Positions 11,441 through 23,169 of a DNA stretch of 64,000 nucleotides are shown here, in pieces (position 1 is the stretch's first letter; every line of letters begins with the position of its first letter). Both the position numbers and the translations under genes were made by a program. The notes beneath the pieces were generated by a model, which saw nothing but the letters and a program-made list of their open reading frames with translations, made no database searches and had not been told where the DNA came from. The DNA is taken from the NCBI GenBank assembly GCA_004794655.1, contig SMMW01000521.1:3498501-3562500 (forward strand). The letters run 5' to 3'. This DNA is from Marisa cornuarietis (Eukaryota > Mollusca > Gastropoda > Architaenioglossa > Ampullariidae).

Positions 11441-11472
11441 TGTGTGTGTGTGTGTGTGTGCGCGCGCGCGCG
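11441..11472. repeat. (TG)10(CG)6 tract
   Basis: Ten TG units pass directly into six CG units. Such alternating purine-pyrimidine runs can adopt Z-DNA in vitro (established knowledge). Confidence 0.97.
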
Positions 11473-12650
11473 CTGTATGATAATCATTGCCACAATCCCC
11501 CCCCCCCCCGTGACACAAGTACACTCTACGACCCGAGTCTGTTGTGTGTATCCGGGAACAACCAGGTAGACGAGGAGTACAAACTGATTGCCTGTCCTTG
11601 TTCTACATGTCTGTCCGTCGCGCCATCAAGACCCATTAAGAGGGGCAGAGAAGTCAGACAAGAGAAAGCCTTCTTTATGTCGGACTTGTAACAACAGTGC
11701 CATATGCACGCAAGCTGCGGCGGGTTCGCATTTTCCTGCGAGACAGCAAGGGAAGATAAAATAAAAAAATAAAAAAAACCCACGTTCTAACCTGCACCGG
11801 ACCTCCCCTCCATTAATGGCCCATAAACGTGACCGACCCATCAAGATGGCCTTTGAATGCGATTCATAGTAATATATAAGCAACCTAGTTTAGGCGTCAA
11901 ACCAGACTTTCACCAAGGTGAGAAGTAATTGGGGCGCCTCGGGTATTAAAGATGAAAAGGACAGAATGGGGAGAAATGGGGCACAGAATGAGTGCGCACG
12001 TGGTTGGCCGTATAACAAACCTCTCGAGAGATTGCATGATTACTGTATGCATGACCCCTACACCCTCATAAAGGACCACCACCGACCATTTACTGGTTTA
12101 CTCACTCCGCAATCGGTGTAAAATACACGTTTTCAAGTCGTAGAAAAAGTCTTTCTCAGAGTTTGTCAGGGACGGAGAAAACAAGAGTCCTGACGCTAGG
12201 CATAAAGGTGAGATGAAGTACAGGTGTGCAGGCCACTTGCTGTGAGGTGTGAGACACAATCACCAGGCTAGGTGTGCAAGGAGGGTGAGTCCTGGGGGGT
12301 AGGGGGTGGGGTTGAGACACTGTTTTTGCCACGCGGCGCTGGTTCACGCAAAGTGCGTAGGAAGACGCGCTTACCAGGCTAAGAAGCCAAACAAATGGCG
12401 GCCGACCGACGGACATGGCCGGCCATATCGAGTTCTGCTGTCCTTATTCGCTTGACATTGCTCACTGTCATGTAGCAACATGCTTTGGCTCTCTGATGGT
12501 GGACACAGGACTGAGAAATGCTCAAGCACCACTGAACCAAGAAAGCGCCCTCTAGCGGTGGCTGTGGACAAAACGCATACCCATGGACATCGACTTCTTT
12601 AAGGCCAATGTCTGAATCTTCTGGACCCAGGGAACACAGACAAACAAACA
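11473..12650. other. Gene-free stretch
   Basis: A C run (about 11498-11508) and a G-rich patch at about 12294-12312 are the only notable content. A short atggcggccgacc element lies near 12395, with no supporting exon. Confidence 0.5.
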
Positions 12651-12706
12651 AACAAACACACAAACCCTCTCTCTCTCACACACACACACACACGTACACA
12701 CGTGCA

Positions 12707-12744
<38 letters not shown>
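12641..12744. repeat. Compound (AAAC)n/(TC)n/(CA)n tract
   Basis: acaaacaaacaaac is followed by tctctctc, a (CA)n run, another (TC)n run and a second (CA)n run. Confidence 0.93.
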
Positions 12745-13542
12745 TTTACAAGTGTCGGAAGAAGGAGACAGATCAGTGTCCTCGCATTATGAATGCATTC
12801 CACAGTTTGCAAGATGGATGAAAGGGATCAGCCGAGATGTCAACATGAAAAGGTTGCGGGGTGCTGTAACAGGCATGACACGACCAGTTGAAAACCGGAT
12901 CGCTATAAGTATCATATCACACACCTGACACTAATACATGGAGAAATGAGAAAAGAGGGCGGACACTGTGGGGTGGGGGGGTGAGTTGTGAAGGGGAGGG
13001 GACACGCTGAACGAGGACTCACGACTTTCAAAGGGATGAACGACGGCACAGACCAGCGAAGGAGACACCGGGCGGAATAATACATGAACGAGGCACCTGA
13101 TATTAAAGTGATGAAGAATTGACTCAAAACTATCTAAAATAAAATCGACAGATAAGTTGTGATTGAGAGAGACAGAGAGAGAGACACACACACATAGAGA
13201 TAGAAGAGCTATGAAGCAGTTTGCTAAGATACAGAGGATATCAGAGTCATGGGAATGGTAGTTGCGGGGGGGGGGGAGATGTTCGTCAGAGGAAAAAAAA
13301 ATCATAAAATTTTACAAAACCTAAATTAAGTTTTGCTGCAGCTTAGATAGACTTTACTTGTTTCCGCGCTGGGTACGAGGGGAAAGGTGATGGAAGTTTG
13401 GACGGAAAGGGACTTACAAGGCATAAATAAAATAAAACCCAAGAAATCCCCAGCAGGTGCGACATTTGAATGGAATGGACTTTGCGGTCTGGGCGTGACC
13501 AGGGTGGAAACATCATAAAAGTACATCATCAGCCTCAGCGGG

Positions 13543-13543
<1 letters not shown>
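12745..13543. other. Gene-free stretch
   Basis: No recognisable gene. G-rich patches lie at about 12968-13006 and 13265-13275. A short (GA)n tract lies near 13165-13183. Confidence 0.5.

Positions 13544-13586
<43 letters not shown>
13544..13586. repeat. (TG)n microsatellite
   Basis: About 21 uninterrupted TG units. Confidence 0.98.
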
Positions 13587-13587
<1 letters not shown>

Positions 13588-14261
13588 ATGGTCGATGCTT
13601 GCTAGTGGTTTACTTGTAGTTCACGATGTAGTTCATGATTCGCAACCAAAAGAACCGTGGTCCAAGGTAACGGTTGAGGACTTTGCGAGTGAGGTCTGTT
13701 GTTATTTACTAGTGGGGTGTGAACGTTTGGGGGGTGAAAGTGTCTCATATTTGTCTTCATGTGTGTATGCGTAGCTTGGAGGTGGGGGGGGGACGCATGC
13801 GAACCTTGGCAGGCACATGGCTGTGACAGAACTCGAACTCAAATCTTAAGAGAAAAGAACCCCCCCCCCCAGAGATAGAGAGTACTGTTTGAACCATGTG
13901 GCTTCTATAATGCAGAGAATGAGTCGAAAGAGCACTTTGCGGTAAGTAATGAACCCTCATTATTGGTTCATAAAGTTATGGGAGAAAGCGCCGTCTAGCG
14001 GCATGATAGGCATATAACAAGGAAGGGGCGAGCACACTAGTGTGCTTAACTCCCTTCTCAAATTAAAGTCTCCATCAGTTTACAGTGCCAGGCTCTTCTG
14101 CAGTCCACCCCCCTCCATTCTTCCAGCATGCTTTTAACCTTTCCCCTCTTCAAACCTTTCGCGATAATTTTAGAAAATTAAGAATAAAAATCGAAACACG
14201 ATTAATCGGCAAAAGTCACAGAAGAAGGAGAGAATGAAAAGTAAGCGGGGAGTAGGCCGTG
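13587..14261. other. Gene-free stretch
   Basis: There is a poly-C run at about 13860-13870 and a poly-G run near 13783. Nothing recognisable as a gene. Confidence 0.5.
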
Positions 14262-14465
14262 GAGGTTGGGAATGAGGGTGAGGTATGTTTGGGATGAGTG
14301 TTGGGGATGTTTAGGGTTAGGATGGGGAATGTTTCGAGTGAGGATGGGGAATGTTTGAGGTGAGTATGGGAAATGTTTGATGGGTGAGAGTGGGGAAGAA
14401 GTGTGAGGAATGTTTGGGGGTGAGTCTGGGGAATGTTTAAGGATGAGGGTGGAGGTATTTTGGGG
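14262..14465. repeat. G-rich minisatellite, ~26-30-bp unit
   Basis: About seven degenerate copies of a unit like ggtgaggatggggaatgttt occupy the tract. Length varies between units, and one copy carries an inserted gaagaagtgtgagg. All G is on the plus strand. Minus-strand frames rich in Pro/His/Ser are repeat translation only. Confidence 0.88.
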
Positions 14466-15160
14466 TGTGGGTGGGAGAGTGTGAGACCGTACTTTTTCTC
14501 GTTTGCACCTTTGTGCAGCCACCTACGGGTGAGGGGGTCCCAGACCAATCACACCTCCCCAAAACTTTTTTTTTCTTAGCTGTTCCGTCGTCTTCAATTT
14601 CGTCCTAAATGTCAGACACCGACTATCAGCTGGTGAGGACCGATATTTGCAAGCGAAAAGGTAGTGAACAATGTCGACATTTTCTGGCAGGTGGCTCAGA
14701 ACACATTTCCTCCGGCGGCTGAAGTGCGCGCGCCTACAGCACTTGGTCGCAACACCTTTAACAGATAGAAGAGCCTGGAAGGCAAAATGTCTCCACTTAG
14801 AGGGCAGGATAAGAGGATTCCAAGAGAGATGACAAGAAACTAACAGTTCTGGTGCAAAAATAGACAGTTTGACTTCATCTGCTCCTCTTCTCTTGTATCG
14901 TTCATTTATTCCTTTATTTTTTCGAAAGAAACCGATAAACAGCCTGTATCTATAGTATAAACGTCACCTGAAATGATAGATAAAGATTAAGATCTCGTAG
15001 ACTAATATCTGTAGGAGAGCAAATAGTATAAGTGGTTCACCGTGTCTAAAAATAGTCCCGTCGCGGTCGCAACTCAACCTTCTTTTATATTCCTTTTCCA
15101 CCACTGATAAACCAGGTACCTAAGTGTTCGATGGGTAGGGGAAAGCTGCCTGTGACTCCC
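14466..15160. other. Gene-free stretch
   Basis: A phrase agtggttcaccgtgtctaa near 15032 recurs with changes near 25033, 25384 and 29132. This suggests a further low-copy dispersed repeat that I could not delimit. No gene is visible. Confidence 0.4.
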
Positions 15161-15279
15161 CTTTAAGTCTCCACCTTAAACCATAGACATAACTTGGGTA
15201 GGTCTTTAAGTCCACGTTAAACCATAGACATAAATTGGGTAGGTCTTTAAGTCTCCACCTTAAACCATAGACTTAAAAA
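15161..15279. repeat. ~42-bp tandem repeat, 2.9 copies
   Basis: The unit begins ctttaagtctccaccttaaa and continues accatagacataaattgggt. Copies start at 15161, 15204 and 15245. The middle copy has lost two bases (ctttaagtccacgtt). Confidence 0.93.
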
Positions 15280-15428
15280 CAAAGTTGATCTTCTTGAATA
15301 GAAATAAAATGTACACAAATATTTAATGTACTTTGAGATTGCGTGTACTCTTGTAATCGTGAGTACAGACGTTAACTACGTGTTCGTGGAGATTTAAGGT
15401 TATGGGCATGTGGGGTTGAGTTCAGCGT

Positions 15429-15441
15429 ATGCGCGCACGCA

Positions 15442-15473
<32 letters not shown>

Positions 15474-15481
15474 CACACACG
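15429..15481. repeat. (GCAC)n(CA)n microsatellite
   Basis: Tandem gcac units pass into a (CA)10 run, followed by a short pyrimidine tract to about 15510. Confidence 0.96.
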
Positions 15482-15764
15482 CTATTTCTCTTTCTTTCTT
15501 TCTCTCTCTCTGTGCGTAATACTACTGCTGCAGGCATGTTCCCATCTCGCCACATCTTATCCCCGTGTCGTTCGCGCAAACAGAAGGCACTACAGGTAAC
15601 AGTAACAGCCATGTTTTTGGTGTGCGCGCGCATTAATGGCGAGACGGTGGCCACAAAACCAGTTCCACTGCTGTGCAGCCAGAAGGGCTGAAGACAAGAC
15701 AAGACAACAAACCAGACTCCAGACTTCCTGCAGCTCCCAACAATTCTTGGGCTGTTTCTTTTCC

Positions 15765-15980
15765 TCACTCTCTCTCTCTCTCATTTTCTCGTTTGCTTGC
15801 TCGCGCTTTTTGTGTGCATGTGTGTCTTTCTCTGTCTGCTTGTTTGTGTGGGTGTGTGTGCGTGAGCGTGTGTCTTCGTAGGCGTGAGAGAGAGAGTGAG
15901 TGTGTGTGTGTGTCTTTCTCTGTCTGCATGTTTGTGTGTCTCTGTGTGAGTGCGTGTGCGTGCGCATGTGTATTTTTTCG
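15765..15980. repeat. Low-complexity TC/TG tract
   Basis: A mixture of (TC)n, (TG)n and tgtctttctctgtctgc phrases. That phrase is repeated around 15822 and 15910 with flanking gtgtgtgtg, so part of the tract is a tandem duplication. Open frames on both strands are artefacts. Confidence 0.85.
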
Positions 15981-16800
15981 TCCCCGCTTTCTTTTTTCTT
16001 TCATTTTTTTTTCTTTCACGTGCGATGCACCTTTCGAAAACTAATTCTTCTGTCTTCGCCAGTATTACAGAGCCTGTTGTGACCCAGGTAATGATAACAG
16101 TTCCCACCATTTCTCTGCAGACCGTGTAAAGGGAACGAAGTGATGGCGCTCGGGAAAAAGCCGAGGGGCTGCACAAGTGCCTTTGGTTTCCTTGCAGTGC
16201 GCTCGCTGCAGACCAGGTGCGCCTCGCCAAATCAAGCAATGGCTTTCAACTGACTTTTTCCAACTTCATTTCTCCCCCCCTCTCTCTCTCTTAGGAGAAG
16301 GAGGAGGTTGTTTCCTTGTTCTTTTGCACAACGCGTTTTAACAGCTGCCGAAAGGAAGGGCGGAAGAAAGGGAGGGAAGGATTAAAGGGGGGGGGGGAGA
16401 AACTCCGCCCAGCTAGGAAAGATGGCGAGTGGTCCCACTAATTGTCAGTCATCACTGGGAATCCAGAGTGGATAACGAAGACAGGAAGATAAAAATTGCG
16501 GCTGTGTAGTTGGGGTGGGCGGTGGGGGATAGGGGTGTGTGGGTGAGGTGAGGTGAGTCGTGCCGCCGGTAAAACACGACCGACAACACGTGCTTTTAAC
16601 CAGCTTTCCGAGCAGGCTGGGGTTAGGGGTGGTTTGGAGAGTAAGAAGAAAAATTAACAGTTCAATGAAGAAATATTTATTATGGATGAGAAATTAACAT
16701 TCCGCTCATAAACACTTAACCTTTCTCCCTCATGAAGGGATAGGGCCAAACCTGTCTTATGAAATAGCACAGTCATAAGATGAATTAGGAGATGACGGTT
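15981..16800. other. Gene-free stretch
   Basis: There is a poly-G run at about 16387-16399 and a G-rich patch at about 16509-16555. The rest shows no recognisable feature. Confidence 0.5.
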
Positions 16801-16826
16801 GTCATCATCATCATCATCATCATCGC
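16801..16826. repeat. (CAT)n microsatellite
   Basis: About eight tandem tca/cat units. Confidence 0.95.
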
Positions 16827-16940
16827 TGTCATCATCAATCCACATATTCTTCTTTACTTTTTTCATTCTTTCTAAACATTTGAGCCTTTTTTTTATCCCT
16901 TTCGTTACGCCAACCGCAACTACTTTCAGTGACAATACGG

Positions 16941-17001
16941 GCATGCGCACACAGTTAATGACGTCACTTCCGCTTATGCTTTAAGCTTCCGGTGCACGTG
17001 C
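16941..17001. promoter_or_regulatory. Candidate TATA-less promoter: NRF1/CRE/ETS/E-box cluster
   Basis: Within 61 bases there is an NRF1-like site gcatgcgcac (16941-16950), a full CRE palindrome tgacgtca (16959-16966), two ETS-type sites (cacttccgc at 16965-16973, cttccgg at 16986-16992) and a palindromic E-box gcacgtgc (16994-17001). These elements cluster in core promoters of housekeeping genes in animals (established knowledge). No TATA box is evident. An ATG at 17036 followed by a splice-donor-like sequence fits a start site just downstream on the plus strand. A bidirectional promoter is also possible. Activity is inferred only. Confidence 0.5.
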
Positions 17002-17035
17002 GCCTCTCATACACGGTGAAACTCTTCAAACTGGC

Positions 17036-17054
17036 GATGGTAGCGTGGCTAAAG
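17036..17054 (+). CDS. Possible tiny first coding exon (6 codons + 1 nt)
   Basis: The ATG at 17036 lies about 35 bases after the promoter-like cluster in a favourable context (ctggcgatgg). It encodes Met-Val-Ala-Trp-Leu-Lys before aaag|gttagt at 17054/17055, which fits a splice donor. If not spliced, the frame closes soon after. No matching downstream exon could be identified, so the product is unknown. The call rests on position and splice context alone. Confidence 0.15.
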
Positions 17055-17055
17055 G

Positions 17056-19088
17056 TTAGTGCGAGGAAAATGCTTGTAGTCAAACCAAATGACTGCCAGC
17101 CAAGGGGAAGTAAGTATCACACTTAACCAGACTGGCTAAGGTTAAGGGAGTGGGGACGGGGATGAGGGCTAAGGGGTAAAACGGCTGTCGAAAGTTATGG
17201 CCCTTTTATGTGGTAAGATCTGATTATTAACAGCACAGACCACACTCTACACATTAACCATTACTCAGTTTCCGAAACCCTTAAATGGAAGTGGAAAATA
17301 AAAAAAAAAGTATTGAACTACTAATGTCCTCGGATACTCAAAAACCGACCTCACGTCAACCTCTTTTTCTATTTAAACAGAAAACTAGGAACACCCGAAG
17401 AAACAGCTGCTCATCCCATATCCTCCATAGGTCAAGTGAACAGAAGGTGTCGGACCTGTGGGATTTTAATTCCAAATGTCTTTCAGCTAACGCTCCATTT
17501 GGGAAAAAAGGTTAGGTAACCCACTTGTTCTCGTCTACAGGTCTTTGTCAAACAGACATAAAAGTTGATTGGTTGAATTTTACGCAAAGCCCATTGCCTC
17601 ACAAAAAGGGAGCATACAATAATGATATAAAATATTATATTCACTTGTACATAACCTAAAACAAGTGCTGCCTTAAAATACAATTAGTTTAGTGAATGGA
17701 TCAATCTTTCCCCGTGTACTTTCTAACTTAAATGGATAAGAAAAATACAGCGCCAGACTTTTTAAGAGAGAGAAAAGGAAACAGCAAAAAATGAAAGAAA
17801 AAGAGGAAGAAACAAAAATACAAATAACATTGGTCTTTACATCGAAACGTGGATAACTTGGTTTAAGAGCTTAAATGTGGTTGTCCTCTTTGGAATCACG
17901 TGTTTAATAAAGGAGGATGGAGAAGAGGTCAGAGCTCAAGACGGAAGGAAAAGAAGAAGAGATAAAATGATTGCTAGAGGTCAATGTGTCCAAGCAAAGC
18001 AAAGAAGCTGAAGAAAGATTTCGTGACCAAGATGTCCTCGCGCTGTCTCTTCCTCTGTCGGAGGGAACCTCTTGTAACCACACTGAATCAACGGGTTGCG
18101 AACCTCATATATGTTCACACGGGTGGGATATGGTGGCTCGCAGCTGCATGACCTTTCCAGCCCGGCAGACGACAGAACGCGCTGATGGCCCCAGCGGAGC
18201 GTCAAACTGACGTTCATCCGATTGTCGAGTGCGCACGTCAAAGGACCATGGAAGAGTATGGCGCCAGCGATCTGTAAACTGATATCCTGTTGGTTACAGC
18301 GACTGGGGTGGACAACATCTTGTAGCCAGGTCGGGCTTGGCTAGCCAGCCAGAACCCATCCCCAAGCATCGCCATCCTGACTTCCTCCTGGGGCAACCAC
18401 TCTTTTGTTTTAAGGCGGCCAGGTGGCTTTGATTCCAGGCGACTCGCGCCAGCATTAAAGATAAGCTAACCTGCCTTCAGGTGTCCTGCACATACGCGGC
18501 AAAATGAGCGAAAGCACCTGCACATTTTTTTTCGGGCCAGTGAAACTGTTTGCTCCATATTCTTTGCATTGCCTGCCCCTGCTTATGTCTATGGAACATT
18601 TTCTCAACGGATTATAATCACTGTCACGTTTTCATTCCTTTGCACTCAGCGTCCCAACTGCTGAAAGCGCCGATGACGAGGATGGCTTGACAGTATGTAG
18701 AGACCCTCTATGCTTCCACGTCCCTCAAGCTTTGCTAAGTTTTCTTCTCGCAAAGATATTAAAATATTTAATGCACAGCTCTTGGCGAAAGCCTTCAGCT
18801 ACTCCTCCCACATCCTCCGAGGGTCAGACGAGGGCACATGTAAAGACAAAGAATCGAGACGACAATAGAGTCGGCGCGGGGATGTTAGGAAGTGAGTGGG
18901 TGGGGGGAGGGGAGAAGAGGGGGCATACAAAGAAGGACAATATTTTTCTGAGGATGCAGATGGCGTTGGTGGGTTGACTTATATTTTACCCCCATAATGC
19001 CTTAGTAGCAGCCAGCGACGGAATCACACTCAGGCCCTGCCTCCCAAGCCTGTGAAGGTGCTGCCACTAGGCACTTCATTGACGAGGC
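17056..19088. other. Gene-free stretch (possible intron)
   Basis: No conserved coding pattern was recognised. An A-rich purine run lies at about 17765-17825. G-rich runs lie near 18900-18925. If the promoter call at 16941 is right, this would be first-intron sequence. Confidence 0.4.
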
Positions 19089-19206
19089 ACTAATTAGCTC
19101 ACTGACAAAATACAGCTCCTAACTAGCTCATGGATGACATGGCGGCTACTAACCAGCTCATGGATGAAAATCGGCAACTAACCAAATCATGGATGGCATG
19201 GCTAAG
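19089..19206. repeat. 29-30-bp minisatellite, 4 copies
   Basis: Units begin actaattagctc (19089), cctaactagctc (19118), actaaccagctc (19148) and actaaccaaatc (19177). All but the first then read atggatg. Copies differ by several substitutions. Confidence 0.9.
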
Positions 19207-20113
19207 ACGCACAACACGCTACGCAATGGCAACTTAACTAGATACATCAATAGATTTCAATTTATTTATTTATTTGCAGTCCTCTTTACAAGCAGTCCGT
19301 TTATGCTGATAACACATTATTAGATGAAAACCAAGCAAAAAAAAAATTTGATAAGGCTTAAGTAGTAAAACTAAGGTAACATTCACGAAATAGGTGCAAG
19401 TTTCTACATTTCCTTCTTTCTTTTGTAAAACACAAGGAAGGTGGAGCTGAGGGATTGGGGAAGAAGAGATTTCTTTACTGAAAACAGCGGGGGAAGATGT
19501 TGCTGTACCTTTCCTCACACATGCTTGAAAGAATGTTCAAGTGCGGGTAGGTCTGTGAAGACTCTTCACGCTGCTGTTAGACATTTCGCCCGGACTAAAT
19601 CACTTCTGCACATTTGAGCCTTGTACCCAAATAGCTTCAGCGATTTCTTTTTAACGCTTCTTCCAATCAAAGTATCATAAAGTCTGCATTTCCAGGCACT
19701 CGGGAAGCTGTTTGGGCAAGAATTATTATCATTACTTTCTTTTATAAAAACGAGTCAGGGACAAGTAACCAAATGAATCGCTCAGTTAAAGCGTGGGGTA
19801 CAGGTGTACTGGACTTCGGAAGAGTGTTTTAGAGACGCTAGAAAGAGAAGCTAGGATCTCTGACATCACAATACCTAGCGATCCATGTGCTTGGGGCTCC
19901 TTGCTGGAAATGAGTTTTCGAACATACTCTGGATGCCACAAAGAACTACGATACCCCCGGTGCGTATTTGACTTTGTTCAGAATCTTTTCCCCTATACCT
20001 CAATGACATTTTGAAGAAGGCAATAAAGTTTTTAATTAAATAAAGCACACATTATTTAATAATTATTCAAATAAAATTGGGTTGTGAAATATTCTTTTCC
20101 GTTCTGCATTTTT

Positions 20114-20114
<1 letters not shown>
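19207..20114. other. Gene-free stretch
   Basis: A (TTTA)n tract of about four units lies near 19259-19275. No protein-like frame was recognised. Confidence 0.5.
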
Positions 20115-20165
<51 letters not shown>

Positions 20166-20166
20166 G
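20115..20166. repeat. (GT)n(GA)n compound microsatellite
   Basis: About 16 GT units continue directly into about nine GA units. Confidence 0.97.
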
Positions 20167-21106
20167 TCGACATTTCAAAAGGTTTCTGTTGCTTCACAAC
20201 GTGAAGAAAATACGTGAAGCAGACACGACGAAGAAGCCTTATTAAGTCTCATAATTTGCAGGAGAGGATATCACCGAGAGATGATGTCAAAACCGATAAG
20301 AGCAGACCAGCACATGACTGCCAGTAACACAGCAGTCAAAAGAGCTTTCATCAGTTGTTAGAACCACTACTTGCAGAAGCAAAGAAGACAAAGAAGAACA
20401 AGAACATTATTAGGGACAAAACATTTACAAGATTTAAAATCCGTCTCGATTTTCACATTAAACGACGTTCCAGTGAAAATTAACGAGGTTGTTCTCTTAA
20501 AAAGAATTAAATGTGTGAAAAGGAAGAATAGACTGTTGCTGCCATCTCCTCTTCTCCACCCACTTAGGCTCGGCTCACAAGTTCTCTTTGGGGGGAAAAA
20601 TCCACCAACAGTGACCCTTTCAAACTGTTCTCCCCAAGCGATCCCCGCTGCACTGACAGCTTTTTACAGCTGTTGCTTCCGACTGTCAAATTACGTCACC
20701 ATCAAGCACCCACACCTGTCGCTGTTCTCGCTCTTGATTATTTTTCATCCCTCCATCTCTCCTCAAACCATCCTTGCAGTTCATCTTCCCCCCACCAGCT
20801 CAAACTATCCCACCAGATTTCCCTCCCCTCACAAAAAAAAATCAGGTGGACGTTAAGACGAAGATCGAAGACTCTTCCATCCGTTTCTGTTGACGATTGC
20901 ATTGGCGGATCTCAGGTTTGCCTCCCCAAACTGTCCGATCGTAAACGTCATCAGAGGTGGAAGCAGCAGCCGTTTTGATAGCTGACCTGCCTGTGTTAAT
21001 TAATTTGTCGCAGTTATCTGCCCCTGACATTCACACCCTGAGAAGTTTACACACAATCGCGAACACAGAGAGGACTCGATATGTTTTGATGATTGGCGAA
21101 AGCTTA
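20167..21106. other. Gene-free stretch
   Basis: Open frames of 161 and 101 codons exist near 20371-20978. They contain no recognisable domain, and the sequence shows pyrimidine-rich low complexity. No gene is supported. Confidence 0.45.
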
Positions 21107-21156
21107 GGCCGGAAGCTGCGCAGACCATATGCGCAGAAAAGACACTCACTTCCGGT
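21107..21156. promoter_or_regulatory. Candidate promoter: symmetric ETS-NRF1-NRF1-ETS cluster
   Basis: An ETS-type site ggccggaag (21107-21115), two NRF1-like half sites gctgcgcaga (21115-21124) and tatgcgcaga (21128-21137), and an opposing ETS site cacttccggt (21147-21156) sit within 50 bases. The two ETS sites face opposite ways around the NRF1 pair, as in many bidirectional housekeeping promoters. No TATA box is visible, and no exon could be assigned on either side. Confidence 0.4.
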
Positions 21157-21230
21157 ATTGAGTTGCATCTCTAACAGTAGCGGTAGAAAGAAAGGTCAGA
21201 AGAGTGCGTTACCAGGCGGCCACTGTCCGA

Positions 21231-21262
<32 letters not shown>

Positions 21263-21267
21263 TGTGA

Positions 21268-21298
<31 letters not shown>

Positions 21299-21328
21299 AG
21301 TGCGTGTGTGTGTGTGTGCGCGCGCGCC
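21231..21328. repeat. Compound (TG)n/(GA)n/(GC)n tract
   Basis: Several (TG)n runs are separated by gagagagag and gagtgcg, ending in gcgcgcgcgc. Confidence 0.95.
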
Positions 21329-22064
21329 ATGTTTTCTCACCGTACAGGTGATGGTGAGACAAATTAGGGAACAGACTGAACGAACACAAATCTAATTTAA
21401 AAACCAACATCTCTCGCGCATTCGCGTCCATCCCTTTCCGCTCTCTCTTGTTTTCTTTTCTCTCTCTCTCTCTCTCACTACCACCCTGCCGCACTCCTAT
21501 TTTTAGACAGCGCCAGACCGTTTTGTAGCTGTACACACCTCATCAACATCATATTCTCCCGACCCGCACCTTTGATAGATGTCTTTTCTTCCTCCATTCT
21601 ACAGAAGCAGACGCAAGACAAGAAAAAGAAAATAAATATCTCAGAAAAGTGAATGCTGTCTGATAAGGTGCAGGGCTAGCTTAAAAAATGATCGAAAACT
21701 TTTCTCTTCATTATCAGTTTTGGCGTGAAAATTTCCTGCTCACCCGAAGCTGAAGTCAGTTATTCTTCTTTTGCTTTTGCGCTCTTTCTCTCTCTCTTCT
21801 TTTTTATTCGATCAGATAAATAACCCCATCCACCTTTCCCCCAAATCGCTCTCCAGCCTGAGTCACCGATCGTGTTGCGTTGTGACCGTGATACCTGCTA
21901 ATAAAAACACACCCGTCCATTCGTAGCTTATCCTTTTATTAGTTTTCTATCACCCTAGAATTCAGCTGCATCCTGGAAGCTGAAGGTGTGACGAAATGGT
22001 CATATGCTCGTACAGGTAAGCGCATTTAAGCTCAGAGTTTTTTTTTTAAAGAGAAAGCTATCAA

Positions 22065-22066
<2 letters not shown>
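21329..22066. other. Gene-free stretch
   Basis: A (TC)n tract lies at about 21460-21477. No gene-like signal was recognised. Confidence 0.5.

Positions 22067-22109
<43 letters not shown>
22067..22109. repeat. (TTA)n microsatellite
   Basis: About 14 TTA/ATT units following an A/T-rich stretch. Confidence 0.97.
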
Positions 22110-22111
<2 letters not shown>

Positions 22112-23018
22112 GCATCCACAGTCATATCCTGAATGCCAGCAATGCTTGGTTATCTTCCTTGCCATGCCTGCTGAGAAATTCCGGGCATTGGGGACTGTTT
22201 CTCTCATCTCTCCAAAAAGGCTGATATGGTTCGCTGAGCTCTTAATTAATAGACAGCTTCATCCACTGCGGAGGCTGGCAGCCATTAGTACCCCTCTCCC
22301 ATCACGTGGACAGCCGTCACGTTAATGACGTCATCGCGTAACGGTTCCACCGTTGCTGGCGAACGTTCAGCCGCAGATGGTTCCTGCTGTGGTCGAGCGA
22401 TCAACACAAGAGATCATACGATGTTGGTTTGTTTGATCTCTGGCACAACCAGAAACGCTTCGCAAATTTGAGCCGATCGTATCATCCTGATACCAAAGTC
22501 AGCTCAGTGGGTGGCGATTTTCTTTTTGGGGTGTTGTTTGGAGAAATTAATCGACTTTCCTCTGCCTGATTGTTTACTGACAGCACCAAGAACAGGGAAA
22601 TTACCAGCAGGCGGTGCGGGTCCGTACAAGCACCCAGCAAGTGCGATCGGTTACCTGATCAGGTAGATGGTGTGTCGGAATCACGGTAGCGTAACAGTAG
22701 GAACAAGATGACTTTCAAAAGCCGGCGGTTTCCTTTCCTAAATGGCATTTTGGATCGGTTAACAAAAAGAATTATACAGCATGAAGCATGAAGTGCTATT
22801 TACAAAGCATAAAATGTAAGCTTAAGCGGGTTGTCCATTACCGTACATACCACCCGTCTCTTCGATTCAAATCAAAGACATCTAAGGCGGCGACATCGAC
22901 TAGTTCACCACTATCCACATTACCTACTGCACAGCTTTGTTAAGAAATTTGTAGTCTCGTTTTGATTAGCAAGTGCTCATATTCTGTTTCAATCGTTTGT
23001 GATATGCGACTGAAACGC
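22110..23018. other. Gene-free stretch with an isolated CRE
   Basis: A CRE palindrome tgacgtca occurs at about 22327-22334 (taatgacgtcatcgcg). No promoter partners or exons were seen near it. Confidence 0.4.
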
Positions 23019-23030
23019 TGCGCATGCGCA
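23019..23030. promoter_or_regulatory. Full NRF1 palindrome
   Basis: tgcgcatgcgca is the complete palindromic NRF1 consensus. No ETS or TATA site is close by, so it could be chance or part of a weak promoter. Confidence 0.35.
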
Positions 23031-23169
23031 CTGAAACCGACTCAGTGGACATGCGAATTATTGCTGTCCCCATCCCGAGGAGTAGTTTCTTCTACCAGAG
23101 TAATGGATTTTTAGATACCGTAATGATTTATATTAGATTTTCAAAGTTGTATTTAAGTAGTAAGTTTTC

